Shown here: one piece after another, positions 25,064-33,633 of the stretch | How positions within the stretch are numbered: position 1 is the stretch's first letter | Layout: each line of letters begins with the position of its first letter | Source: Sinomicrobium pectinilyticum | Lineage (GTDB): Bacteria; Bacteroidota; Bacteroidia; Flavobacteriales; Flavobacteriaceae | Direction: 5' to 3' | NCBI RefSeq assembly: GCF_003725735.1 | Contig: NZ_RJTM01000114.1 | Coordinates: forward strand, 1 to 64,000 | DNA: 64,000 bases | Notes under the pieces: model-generated | The model's input: the letters and a program-made list of their open reading frames with translations, nothing else | What the model was told of the DNA's origin: nothing | The model's database searches: none | Program-made: the position numbers and the translations under genes

Positions 25064-27844
25064 TTAATCAGATATTTTCAGTTTTACCGGGGTATAATCC
25101 AATACGGGAAGATTAAAACGAACCTGTTTCGCTTTTTTATCTACTATCCCCCGGTAGCTGTTGCCAGCGGTATCTTCCAGTTGATAGTCCGCTTTTACAT
25201 CATTCACGGAAATGTTCAGGCATGCCGGGGCTGTGGTCATCACATACCATTGCCCTTTATCAATCTCGAATGCCAGGGAAGCCGGTTGTTCGGCACGCAA
25301 TGTATACTTTCCGCAACCAAGTGACCGGCCATGGCCCAGGAACATTTTAAGATTGTTATCCTGAACGGACACTACTCCGTATGTCCCGATGAGGGTTATA
25401 TTCTTGTATTTCCAATCCAGATCACCGCTTGCGGATGACAGAATAAAATCTTCTCTTCCCGATCTGCCGGTCACATGGATACCGGCCTGCTCATTCTCGC
25501 CGAAATAATCCACAGACCGGATATCGGACTCCCCGTTCAGGGCAGGTTCATACACGGCGACAAAAGGACGGTTCCACGCTTCCCCGTTCTGCCGGATGAC
25601 CAGGGTCGGTACCGGTAAGTCATTGAACGCTTCCGGGAGCGGTCCGTGCCGGAAAGCCATAGACTTCGGGCTCATAGCCGAGAAGATCTCCCGGTCCCTT
25701 TCGCCCTTTACCCAAAGGTTCATGGTGACGGTTTTGTCCGCCGTTTCCAGGTTAAACTGCCCGGTAAGATCTTCTTCGGATTCGACAGATTTTTTATCCC
25801 ACATATAATCGTAGGCCATCAGGTCGCCGTCGCCAAAAGCCATTTTGGAGGAGGGTTCCAGATCCAGGGGATTTCCCTGCTTATCTTTCAGGTCCAGGCT
25901 TTGCCCCAGGTTGTGGTAAAAATATTCGTGTTTGACGTCCTTGCCTTCCCTTTGCCCGGATCGGAAAATATCGATATAATAACCGTTTTCTTCACCGGAA
26001 ACAATGCCCATGACCCTTCGCTGGTCGCTATAGGTTTCGGGTTCCAGAAAATTCACATCAGAAAAGGTGAAACCCGGCAGGTTTCCTTCCCGTTTCCCGC
26101 TTTCGGGATAAGCTGCATTAAGGGTAAAGGCGTGATTGCTTTTCATTTCCGGATACCTGGACTTTCCGTTGACAATTACCGTGTTGTGGGCCGGGAACTG
26201 GGAGTAATACTCGGCATAGGCCGCGGAAAAGTAGCTGGGCCCGTTCCCGAGCTCAGGGGCCAACGGCAGGCCCTGTCCATAAAGTTCCATGGCAATGCCG
26301 TTTGAATGCATGTGATTGCCTTTGGAACCGATCTGGCTGATCATCAGGCCCGACTCCCCTGTACCCTGCCGTTGCACCAGCCAGCTGGTATTGGGTGCGT
26401 AAAACAACGGGGAAGTAAAGTCTTCGGGGTTGCCGGGGCGAATATCTTTCCGGACCTTAAGCGGGGCTTCGGCAAAGAGGTCTTCGATATGCCCGCCATT
26501 GAGCCCATCTGCATAACTGTTTTCATCAAACAGGGTCTTGAGCATACGGGTGAAAAAGACCTCATCGGTTTCCTTGCCGTATTTTTTGGCGTTTTCGATC
26601 ATATACAATACCGGGCCGGCCTCCAGTTTTCCATAGTGTCCGTCTCCAAAGGCCACCCGGTATCCATTGGGGTAAAGGTATTGCGGTGCGGCAATGACCG
26701 CCTGCCGGAGTACGGGTAGTTTTGCTATAAGGTCAATGTCAAAGGTATGATCGTAAAATGCTGCAAAACGGATAAAATCGCGGAGAACACCCAATGCATA
26801 GCCGGGACTTTCATTCCAGATACCCGTGTCCGGATCGTACCCGTAATCAATGAGTTTGGTTAGCGACCATTGGCGGGTACTGTTTTGATTGGTGATCCGG
26901 TCGAGATAGTATTGTGCCCCTTTGCCGTTTTTGTAAGCCGAGTCATTTTCCAGTACCAGGGCTATACGGCATACGTGCCCGGCCTGGAAGAGGTTCCAGT
27001 TGTTGAAACTCACCCCGTTTTTGATCACCTGGTCGGCCCACTTCTGAAGGCTGGCACTATACAACGCGATCTTGCCTGGGTAGTTGGCCGAAATGTAACC
27101 ATGCAGAAAATCATAAGCCTGGGTAACTTCTGCAATGTAATGTTCCTGTATCACTTCAAAGGAGGTCAGCCCTACCAGGGTTTGATGGTGCCCATGGCTC
27201 AGGTCTGTGGGTTCCGCCCGGTAATAAAGTCCGCTCAGATAAGTATCGAGTACCCCGAAGGCAAGTCTGGCATAGGCTTCCTTACTGGTGTACCAATACA
27301 TAAAAGCGGCATCCCTCGCTATTTCCAGGATGTTCCGGTTGACGGACTCAACAATCCTGGCCGAGGAAACCATATCGGCCCACTCCCACTGCTTATTATC
27401 CCTTCGCTGGAGATACAACCCCCGCTCGTCATCCATATAGGGTTTGACATCCTCCAACCGTGGCGTAAAATAATCGGTACGGTGGTCCCTTGTCCCCGGA
27501 AACCTGACCGTAGGAACGGGGGCTTCTCCCTCTGCGTGGTCGTACTTTCCCCCGTCGATATAAACTTGTGTCGATCTGGTTTTCCAGTACATCTGGAGCC
27601 TGGACAACAGCCACTCCGGATCTTCTTCGCAATGGTCCAGGTATGGGGACAATCTTTCTTCGGTTTTGTAAATGACCTGCTGTGCCCACTCTTCCTGAGC
27701 AACAAGTTGCCGAACGGCTTCCCCGGACATTCTTTTACCGAAACATCGCGGGTGCACATCTCCGATATCGGAAGGTACGGGTAACTGTGCCATACCCGTC
27801 ACACCTGTGCCCATACACAGGATAACGGCCAGAACAAATTTCAT
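25064..27844 (-). CDS. Heparinase II/III-superfamily polysaccharide lyase
   Basis: Predicted lyase that cleaves a uronic-acid polymer by beta-elimination. I take the start at 27844, which gives 926 residues, places the signal peptide (MKFVLAVILCMGTGVTGMAQ) first, and leaves 2 bp after the GH97 stop; the longer frame from 27865 overlaps GH97. An (alpha/alpha) toroid covers about 30-430 (NNWNLFQAGHV, WNESPGYALGVLRDF), followed by antiparallel beta-sheet domains (HMHSNGIAMELYGQG with candidate catalytic or metal-binding histidines, then FPAHNTVIVNGKSRYP). The fold is recognisable, but I cannot assign a CAZy PL family. With GH88 downstream, an unsaturated product is expected. It is the second gene of the GH97 operon. 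Confidence 0.8.
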   Translation of the reverse strand: MKFVLAVILCMGTGVTGMAQLPVPSDIGDVHPRCFGKRMSGEAVRQLVAQEEWAQQVIYKTEERLSPYLDHCEEDPEWLLSRLQMYWKTRSTQVYIDGGKYDHAEGEAPVPTVRFPGTRDHRTDYFTPRLEDVKPYMDDERGLYLQRRDNKQWEWADMVSSARIVESVNRNILEIARDAAFMYWYTSKEAYARLAFGVLDTYLSGLYYRAEPTDLSHGHHQTLVGLTSFEVIQEHYIAEVTQAYDFLHGYISANYPGKIALYSASLQKWADQVIKNGVSFNNWNLFQAGHVCRIALVLENDSAYKNGKGAQYYLDRITNQNSTRQWSLTKLIDYGYDPDTGIWNESPGYALGVLRDFIRFAAFYDHTFDIDLIAKLPVLRQAVIAAPQYLYPNGYRVAFGDGHYGKLEAGPVLYMIENAKKYGKETDEVFFTRMLKTLFDENSYADGLNGGHIEDLFAEAPLKVRKDIRPGNPEDFTSPLFYAPNTSWLVQRQGTGESGLMISQIGSKGNHMHSNGIAMELYGQGLPLAPELGNGPSYFSAAYAEYYSQFPAHNTVIVNGKSRYPEMKSNHAFTLNAAYPESGKREGNLPGFTFSDVNFLEPETYSDQRRVMGIVSGEENGYYIDIFRSGQREGKDVKHEYFYHNLGQSLDLKDKQGNPLDLEPSSKMAFGDGDLMAYDYMWDKKSVESEEDLTGQFNLETADKTVTMNLWVKGERDREIFSAMSPKSMAFRHGPLPEAFNDLPVPTLVIRQNGEAWNRPFVAVYEPALNGESDIRSVDYFGENEQAGIHVTGRSGREDFILSSASGDLDWKYKNITLIGTYGVVSVQDNNLKMFLGHGRSLGCGKYTLRAEQPASLAFEIDKGQWYVMTTAPACLNISVNDVKADYQLEDTAGNSYRGIVDKKAKQVRFNLPVLDYTPVKLKISD

Positions 27845-27846
27845 AA

Positions 27847-29727
27847 TCACCGTTCTCTTACACATATTGCTACACCTCCTGATGCTTTCAGCTTTAACTT
27901 CATTTTGGTCGACGCCGTCACCCTTTTCTCTGTCAGGGACACCTGTGTCCGGGTCTTTACGGATTCATCATCCCGGTAAAGGGTGGCGACGTATTTTTTG
28001 TCCTTGTCGAGAAAATCAAAGTTGAGTTCGATCTCCCTGGCGTCATTATTGGTAATCCCTCCGATAAACCACCCGGCTCCGGATCGCCTGGCCGTAACGA
28101 TATATTCACCTATCCGGCCGTCCAGCACTTTGGTGTCATCCCATACCGTAGGTACTTTATCAAAAAATCCGATCTCGGGCTCTCCCTGGTAATCGGTGGC
28201 TTTGTCATACCAGAACAGCGTTTGCAAGGGGCTGTACATTACTACCGATAAAGCCAGCTGATGTGCATGGGTGGTTTTGATACGCGGCGAGTAGTAGCAC
28301 ACGGTATAGTCTCCCATTCCGGCAATACCACGGGTAAAGGGTAATATGGTATTATGGGTGGCATCGGGCATTTCTTCATTGCCGCGAATGCCTTCTACGG
28401 TCATAATGTTGGGCCAGGTACGCTGCTCGCCCGTTAGGCGGAATTCATCGTGAATATTGACCATCAACCGGTTTTCGGCTGCCCGCTGTACCGATTCGTG
28501 CAACCATTTGGTCCAGCGATGGGACCCCACCTGTACAAAACCGTATTTTACGCCCGCCAATCCCCATTCCCTGTAAAGGGGGAACATCTCAAAATCCTGC
28601 CTGGCGAGTGCCTGCTGGTTGACATATACCCAGACCCCCACGCCTTTTTCCTTACCGTAACGAACCACTTCCTTCAGATCGAGATCAACATCTACGGTGG
28701 TCGCATCCGAGTCCCAGCTGAAATTATCGCCATACCAGCAACAGTCAAACAAAACATACTGCAGGTTGTGTTCTGCGGCAAAATCTATCCAGTCTTTGGC
28801 TCCCTCATCGGAGAGCGTGAGATCGCGCACAATTTTTCCGGGCTTGATCCAGGAAGTATCGTCAATTGCGGAGGGGGCGTTCAGGTTAAGCAAAATATCG
28901 TTGTGTTCGATGAGTTCACCGGGAGTCTCCGCAGCCATGATCACTCTCCACGGCGTAGCAAAATACGGCACTTTATCTACCGGCTCGTAGAGCGCCGTCT
29001 TTACGGTATTGGGCTTATCCCGGGCCAGTTCAAACTTTGTACGGACAAAATCCACCATAGCCGCTTCTGCCAGGCAGGCATACAGGCCGTTTTCCAGTTC
29101 CAGGGTGAGGGGCCTTTCGCTTTCCGCCGGCCATTCGGCCAAAGGCATTTTTGTGAACGGTCCCTGTGCCCAAGGCTCAAACCAGGCCTGCGTACCTTCC
29201 GGAAAAGTGAATTCCGTATTTTCTTCGGTTATCCTATAATAAATACCCGTCGGGTTGGTATGGAAATAATACCGGATGGCCACCCCTTCGTTATAGGCTC
29301 TCAACTGGATATCCATTTTATAGTTCGCGCTGGTCTTTTGTTCAAAAGAGAGGGTCAGTTCGTTATACTTTTGCCGTATGACAGAACGTTCGCCGTAGAC
29401 CGGTGTCCAGGTGGAGTCTACCATATGGACCATGGCTTTTTTCAGTACAAGTCCGTCCATCCACGGAGTTCGGGGTTTTTCCTTAATGGCCAGGGCCCAC
29501 TCGGAAAGGTGGTTGTCCAATTTAATCCGTAACCGGGATGATCTGATCAGGGGTTTCCCTTTGTAGTCTACCCTGTATTTAATCTCCCCGGAATTATCTC
29601 CTGTTATGGTCAACTGATAGCTTCCGTCGGGGGAGGCCAGTAATTTATTCCAGTCCCCGGCCTGCACCCGGTTGAATACAAGCAGGGCCAGGCATATCCA
29701 AAGCGTCTTGTTTAATCTGGTGATCAT
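27847..29727 (-). CDS. GH97 glycoside hydrolase with an unusual active site
   Basis: A 626-residue GH97 enzyme (N-terminal beta-sandwich, TIM barrel, C-terminal sandwich) with a signal peptide ending near residue 23. The family divides into inverting enzymes (SusB type) and retaining alpha-galactosidases with an Asp nucleophile. Here the nucleophile position is Gly396 (KYGF), where the other GH97 in this window has Asp412 (KIDF). So it should not be of the retaining type. The SusB base region HEAVRPTG is replaced by HDEFRLTG (Asp427), with further acids at Glu445, Glu451 and Glu452. The specificity is therefore uncertain. It is the first gene of the GH97-lyase-GH28-GH43 operon and has a strong operator/promoter directly upstream. 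Confidence 0.9.
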   Translation of the reverse strand: MITRLNKTLWICLALLVFNRVQAGDWNKLLASPDGSYQLTITGDNSGEIKYRVDYKGKPLIRSSRLRIKLDNHLSEWALAIKEKPRTPWMDGLVLKKAMVHMVDSTWTPVYGERSVIRQKYNELTLSFEQKTSANYKMDIQLRAYNEGVAIRYYFHTNPTGIYYRITEENTEFTFPEGTQAWFEPWAQGPFTKMPLAEWPAESERPLTLELENGLYACLAEAAMVDFVRTKFELARDKPNTVKTALYEPVDKVPYFATPWRVIMAAETPGELIEHNDILLNLNAPSAIDDTSWIKPGKIVRDLTLSDEGAKDWIDFAAEHNLQYVLFDCCWYGDNFSWDSDATTVDVDLDLKEVVRYGKEKGVGVWVYVNQQALARQDFEMFPLYREWGLAGVKYGFVQVGSHRWTKWLHESVQRAAENRLMVNIHDEFRLTGEQRTWPNIMTVEGIRGNEEMPDATHNTILPFTRGIAGMGDYTVCYYSPRIKTTHAHQLALSVVMYSPLQTLFWYDKATDYQGEPEIGFFDKVPTVWDDTKVLDGRIGEYIVTARRSGAGWFIGGITNNDAREIELNFDFLDKDKKYVATLYRDDESVKTRTQVSLTEKRVTASTKMKLKLKASGGVAICVRER

Positions 29728-29748
29728 TGATTTTTATTAAATATTTTA

Positions 29749-29817
29749 CAATGTTATCAAAAAGGTCGTTAAGGGCGTATCAAATATGTTTCAAAGTGTA
29801 TAAACTATGTGCCATTT
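29749..29817 (-). promoter_or_regulatory. HTCS-type operator and promoter of the GH97 operon (copy 2)
   Basis: The 40-bp block 29778-29817 is the clearest copy. Half-sites TATCAAATATGT (29778-29789) and TATAAACTATGT (29799-29810) agree at 10 of 12 positions and are 21 bp apart. On the - strand, TAACATTG (29749-29756) follows 21 bp beyond the operator edge, exactly as in the SusC and GH88 copies. The predicted leader to the GH97 start is only about 15 bp. The rest of the 415-bp gap up to 30142 shows no gene. Confidence 0.78.
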
Positions 29818-30142
29818 GAAATTCCCTGCGTCTCCGGAACCCCGGACTCCTGCATTTCTTAAAAAATATCTTCATTCAAATATAGTACCTTTACTGAAGG
29901 CCGTGACCCCTCTTCCGGCATGTTCTTTAAGGGAAACCGGCCCTGTTCACAACAGAATACCAAAACAATAGGGGTTGCCTGAAACGAAAATCCACCGGGT
30001 ATACGAAGTGGGAATATCAGGGCTTCACGATCCGGATCACGGAACGGGAAAATCTGTCTTAAGGCGTTGTGATTTGATTCGTGACCGGGAAAGATATTAC
30101 AAAAATCATTACCTTTAAGTTGAAAAATCCTACGAAGGAGCT

Positions 30143-31441
30143 ATGCTAAAAACAATAAACATGAAAAGCATCCGGTTTTTATTTCAGTTAATGGGAAGTC
30201 TTGCAGTTATTGGATGTTCCACCGGCAATAATACAAGGGAACCGATAAATATAACGGCCATAAATGAAGTGTTTGGCGACGGGCTCAAGAACACGGGAGT
30301 CATCCTGGAATACGATCAGGAAATTGATAATGACGAATTAAAAAAAACAGCTTTTGAAGTAACCGGCAGAAAAATTTCAAAAATATACGCCAACCGGTTA
30401 CCCGAAAAAACGGATAAGGGAAAGAATGGCAAATACATTATTATCGAATTGTCACAGGCTGATAAAACCTTCGTCTCTTCTGTTCAGAAAAAGGGTCCGC
30501 AAACCAATATTTCAGAACCCGGAGTCATTATAAAGCAAACGGGGATTGTAACAACAACAAAAGGCGGATCACTACAACCGGGGGACAAGGTTTATGAAAA
30601 CAATAAAACCCGGAACCTCGTAGCGGATGATTTCCTACAAAAGGTATATGAGGATAACGAAACGGGTTTAACGATCAATTACAACCTGTTTGTCCCCAGC
30701 GATTACGACCCGGAAGAATCCTATCCTTTGGTATTGTTCATGCACGATGCCAGTGTAACGGGAAACTCAACCAAAGCCACCTTATTGCAGGGAAATGGCG
30801 CCACGGTGTGGGCGACGCCTTCCGAACAGTCCAGACACAAAGCATTTGTATTGGCGCCCCAGTTCTCAACCCGGATAGTAAATGATAACTGGGAAACTAC
30901 GGACGACCTGGATGCCGTCATTAATTTAATCAAACACTTACAGAAAGAATACAGTATTGATAAAAACCGCTTGTATACAACCGGGCAATCGGGGGGATGC
31001 ATGATGTCAATAGCCATGAATATCAAGTACCCGGCCTGTTTTGCAGCCTCATATTTGGTAGCGGGGCAGTGGGACACCGAAAAAGTCAGCCCGATGGCTG
31101 ACGATCATATCTGGATTATGGTGGCCGAAGGAGATGAGAAAGCATATCCCGGCATGAATGCCATAACAAAAGAACTGGAGGCCCACGGAGCCAAAGTAAG
31201 CCGGGCAGTCTGGAACGGGCAGTCATCACCTCCGGAATTTTCCAAACTTGTGGAAAAAATGGAAACCGAAGACAGCAATATAAAATATGTAGCGTTACAG
31301 AAAAATACGGTCGTACCGGAAGGGGTTGAAGAAAATCCCGTGGAAAACCACATGTACACGTGGAAAATCGCATATAATATAGAAGGGATCAGGGATTGGC
31401 TGTTTCAGCAAAAAAATGACCGGATACCGGCAGAGAACTGA
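30143..31441 (+). CDS. Esterase with N-terminal Ig-like domain, lipoprotein
   Basis: An alpha/beta-hydrolase of 432 residues (426 if translation starts at 30161, the second Met). Lipobox VIGC (Cys25) puts it on a membrane. An Ig-like domain (about 35-155) precedes the hydrolase (about 160-425), as in bacterial two-domain esterases such as the Thermotoga EstA type. The nucleophile is Ser283 in GQSGG; a candidate acid is the Asp in VAEGDE and the His is in NHMYTW. It may remove acetyl or feruloyl groups from hemicellulose, which would suit the GH115 of this locus. AAGGAG at 30135-30140 lies only 2 bp before the first ATG, which favours the second Met. It converges on the sigma-factor gene. Confidence 0.82.
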   Translation: MLKTINMKSIRFLFQLMGSLAVIGCSTGNNTREPINITAINEVFGDGLKNTGVILEYDQEIDNDELKKTAFEVTGRKISKIYANRLPEKTDKGKNGKYIIIELSQADKTFVSSVQKKGPQTNISEPGVIIKQTGIVTTTKGGSLQPGDKVYENNKTRNLVADDFLQKVYEDNETGLTINYNLFVPSDYDPEESYPLVLFMHDASVTGNSTKATLLQGNGATVWATPSEQSRHKAFVLAPQFSTRIVNDNWETTDDLDAVINLIKHLQKEYSIDKNRLYTTGQSGGCMMSIAMNIKYPACFAASYLVAGQWDTEKVSPMADDHIWIMVAEGDEKAYPGMNAITKELEAHGAKVSRAVWNGQSSPPEFSKLVEKMETEDSNIKYVALQKNTVVPEGVEENPVENHMYTWKIAYNIEGIRDWLFQQKNDRIPAEN

Positions 31442-31523
31442 TTATCCGGACTCCGTAAAGGCAGAACCGGCCGGAAAGCGGTTCCGGAACAAAATAAAAA
31501 AGAGCGCTTGTAACGCAGTTAAT

Positions 31524-32132
31524 TCACCCCTCTTTTCGGTTGTACGGATTATGGAAATCCACTTTCCCCAACAACAGGAACAGCAGGGGCCTGCTTTTGT
31601 CCGCCAGTCTTTTTCTCAGTATACCGAAAGCTTTGGTAATATGAGATTCTACCGTTTTTACCGAGATATTCAAATAATCGGATATTTCAATATTGGTCAA
31701 CCCTTCTTTCCTGCTTAAGATAAAGGCTTCCCTGCATTTGGGAGGTAAGTTGTCTATTTCCTTTTTTAATTGCTTTATTCTCGATTCCAAAAGACCGTCA
31801 TCCATGTCCTTCGTAATATTATCCAGGGTCTCATAATACTTCTTTTCCAGTACCATGGTGGACCTGTTTTTCTTGTACTGGTTGATAAATTCATTATAGA
31901 CCGATTTGAAAAGATAGTTTTGAACTGAAGATGTAATATAGAGCTGACGCCTGTTTTCCCATGTCCTCAGAAAAACATTCTGGAGGATGTCTTCTGCCAT
32001 TGCACGATTGTCTGACAGCGACAGGGCATAACCGTATAATCTTTTGTTATACCTGTCAATGAGATAAACATAGGCCTTTTCGTCCCCTTCCTTTAACCTG
32101 TTTATCAGAAATGAATCTTCACAGTAGTTCAT
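31524..32132 (-). CDS. ECF-type RNA polymerase sigma factor
   Basis: Directs transcription when freed from its anti-sigma factor. I start it at 32132 (MNYCEDSFLINRL, 202 residues); the upstream 21 residues of the longer frame are hydrophobic and unlike sigma factors. Region 2 (AMAEDILQNVFLRTWENR) and region 4 (LPPKCREAFILSRKEGLTNIEI and SVKTVESHITKAFGILRKRL) are intact. It is the Bacteroidota group linked to FecR and SusC. The partner anti-sigma gene is divergent, across 111 bp, and not downstream as is more usual. Targets probably include the SusC at 33634. Confidence 0.94.
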   Translation of the reverse strand: MNYCEDSFLINRLKEGDEKAYVYLIDRYNKRLYGYALSLSDNRAMAEDILQNVFLRTWENRRQLYITSSVQNYLFKSVYNEFINQYKKNRSTMVLEKKYYETLDNITKDMDDGLLESRIKQLKKEIDNLPPKCREAFILSRKEGLTNIEISDYLNISVKTVESHITKAFGILRKRLADKSRPLLFLLLGKVDFHNPYNRKEG

Positions 32133-32146
32133 TACAAAAAAGTGTA

Positions 32147-32158
32147 TTGTGTACACAA
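32147..32158. promoter_or_regulatory. 12-bp palindrome between sigma and anti-sigma genes
   Basis: TTGTGTACACAA is a perfect palindrome, 15 bp before the sigma start codon in the AT-rich 111-bp divergent region. It could be an operator for a dimeric regulator acting on both genes. No second copy was noticed in the window. Confidence 0.4.
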
Positions 32159-32243
32159 AAAAAGTTAAATTAAATAAATAATTCAAAAAAAACACAGGAT
32201 AAAATCAGGGTATTGAAAATCTGCTTTGTCATTACTTAAAAAA

Positions 32244-33401
32244 ATGTCAGGTCAGAAAATAGAAAATAGTATTGTCAGGTACCTTTCGGGTGAAGCCACC
32301 TCGGAAGACTTGGATATTTTGACGGATTGGATCCGTATTGACAATAACCTTCTGATCTTCACATCCTATGTTGAGCTGCATTACCAAACCATTACAGCTA
32401 TGAATGATCCGGATACGGAGAAGATCAAAAGGGTTCTTTTGGAACGGATGAAAAAGGATAAAAGGGGATTTTCGGTACATAAAATCAAACCTTTTTTAAA
32501 ATATATAGCTATCGGCCTGCTGTTTTTCTCCATGGGCTATCTGCTGAGACAGGAAATTTTCGGAGAAAAGGAAAACCGCAGCCTGATATCGGAACAGAAA
32601 AAAGTGACTATCGTACTGGATGACGGAACCGTTAAAACCGTTGAGCCGGACAATGAGGGGGAATTGGTGGATTCCAGAGGAAATATCATTGGCCGGCAGC
32701 AGAAATCCAAATTGACCTATTCCCGTTCTGCGACGTATGATAAGATGATATACCATACCCTAAAAGTGCCTTATGGAAAGCGGTTCGATCTGGTACTTTC
32801 GGATGGTACACAGGTGTTACTGAATTCCGGAACTTCCCTGAGATATCCGGTTGAATTCCGGAAGGGGTCGGTAAGAACGGTCTATCTGAACGGGGAAGCG
32901 TATTTTGAGGTAACTGAGGACAAGGAACATCCTTTTATAGTAGATGCGAATAAGGTACAGGTCGAGGTTCTCGGCACCGAGTTTAATGTATCTCATTATC
33001 CGGAAGATCCCGCTATTAATACGGTTTTGGTCTCCGGCACTGTTTCCCTGCGGGCCACCGAAGAAGACGGCCTTAAGCAGGAACCCGTGTTGCTGAAACC
33101 CGGTTATAAAGGAGAATGGGCTAAACACCGTGCCAAAATCAATGTTGAAAAGGTCAATACGGAAATATATACTTCCTGGACAGAGGGAAAACTCATTTTC
33201 AGCAACACCCCGTTTCTGCAGATCAGGCGGGCCCTGGAGCGCCATTACAATGTAGAGATAGCAAATAATGACGCAGCACTGGATGAGCAGCGGTTTGATG
33301 CCATCTTTGACGTAGAAACCATAGAACAGGTATTGGAATCTTTCAATAAAAGTTATTCTATTGAGTATGAGATAAAAGATAACAGGATAATCATTAACTA
33401 A
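32244..33401 (+). CDS. FecR-type anti-sigma factor
   Basis: Membrane protein that holds the ECF sigma factor and relays a signal from the SusC STN domain. From the ATG at 32244 (385 residues; a TTG at 32226 is the alternative) it has a cytoplasmic sigma-binding part (about 1-80), one membrane segment (about 83-102, IAIGLLFFSMGYLL), a periplasmic FecR domain (about 165-270, YGKRFDLVLSDGTQVLLNSG and DKEHPFIVDA) and a C-terminal DUF4974-like domain (about 310-385, LIFSNTPFLQIRRALERHYN). The STN-carrying SusC follows 232 bp downstream on the same strand. Confidence 0.94.
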   Translation: MSGQKIENSIVRYLSGEATSEDLDILTDWIRIDNNLLIFTSYVELHYQTITAMNDPDTEKIKRVLLERMKKDKRGFSVHKIKPFLKYIAIGLLFFSMGYLLRQEIFGEKENRSLISEQKKVTIVLDDGTVKTVEPDNEGELVDSRGNIIGRQQKSKLTYSRSATYDKMIYHTLKVPYGKRFDLVLSDGTQVLLNSGTSLRYPVEFRKGSVRTVYLNGEAYFEVTEDKEHPFIVDANKVQVEVLGTEFNVSHYPEDPAINTVLVSGTVSLRATEEDGLKQEPVLLKPGYKGEWAKHRAKINVEKVNTEIYTSWTEGKLIFSNTPFLQIRRALERHYNVEIANNDAALDEQRFDAIFDVETIEQVLESFNKSYSIEYEIKDNRIIIN

Positions 33402-33557
33402 CCAAAAACAAGCATTTATGATTCACCACGATCATTAACCATTTTATTTCCGCAGTAGTTCCATAAGCCCGAACCGCTCAAAAACCAGTTTATATAAGTA
33501 TTAAAACAACCTGCCTTGTCCGCGTTGAATTTAAGGAGGCAACGGGGCAAAAAAAAC

Positions 33558-33614
33558 CGGAAAATGATGCCACATTTTCCGATTAATAGCCAGTTGATTT
33601 AATTCTTGATCAAC
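33558..33614 (+). promoter_or_regulatory. Two hairpins in the leader of the second SusC gene
   Basis: CGGAAAATG (33558-33566) pairs perfectly with CATTTTCCG (33573-33581) around a 6-bp loop. GTTGAT (33593-33598) then pairs with ATCAAC (33609-33614). Both lie within 80 bp upstream of the SusC start at 33634. They could be leader-RNA structures or a weak terminator/antiterminator; the second is short and may be chance. Confidence 0.45.
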
Positions 33615-33633
33615 CAAGTAACATTGTAAAATT

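Noticed and set aside
5012-29727. Reading the first locus as an ulvan or other sulfated-glycan locus
   Set aside because: No sulfatase gene is present in the window, which such loci normally have in number.
31464-31487. CCGGAA/TTCCGG stem between the esterase and sigma genes as a terminator
   Set aside because: The stem is real but neither strand has a T-run after it, so an intrinsic terminator is not supported.
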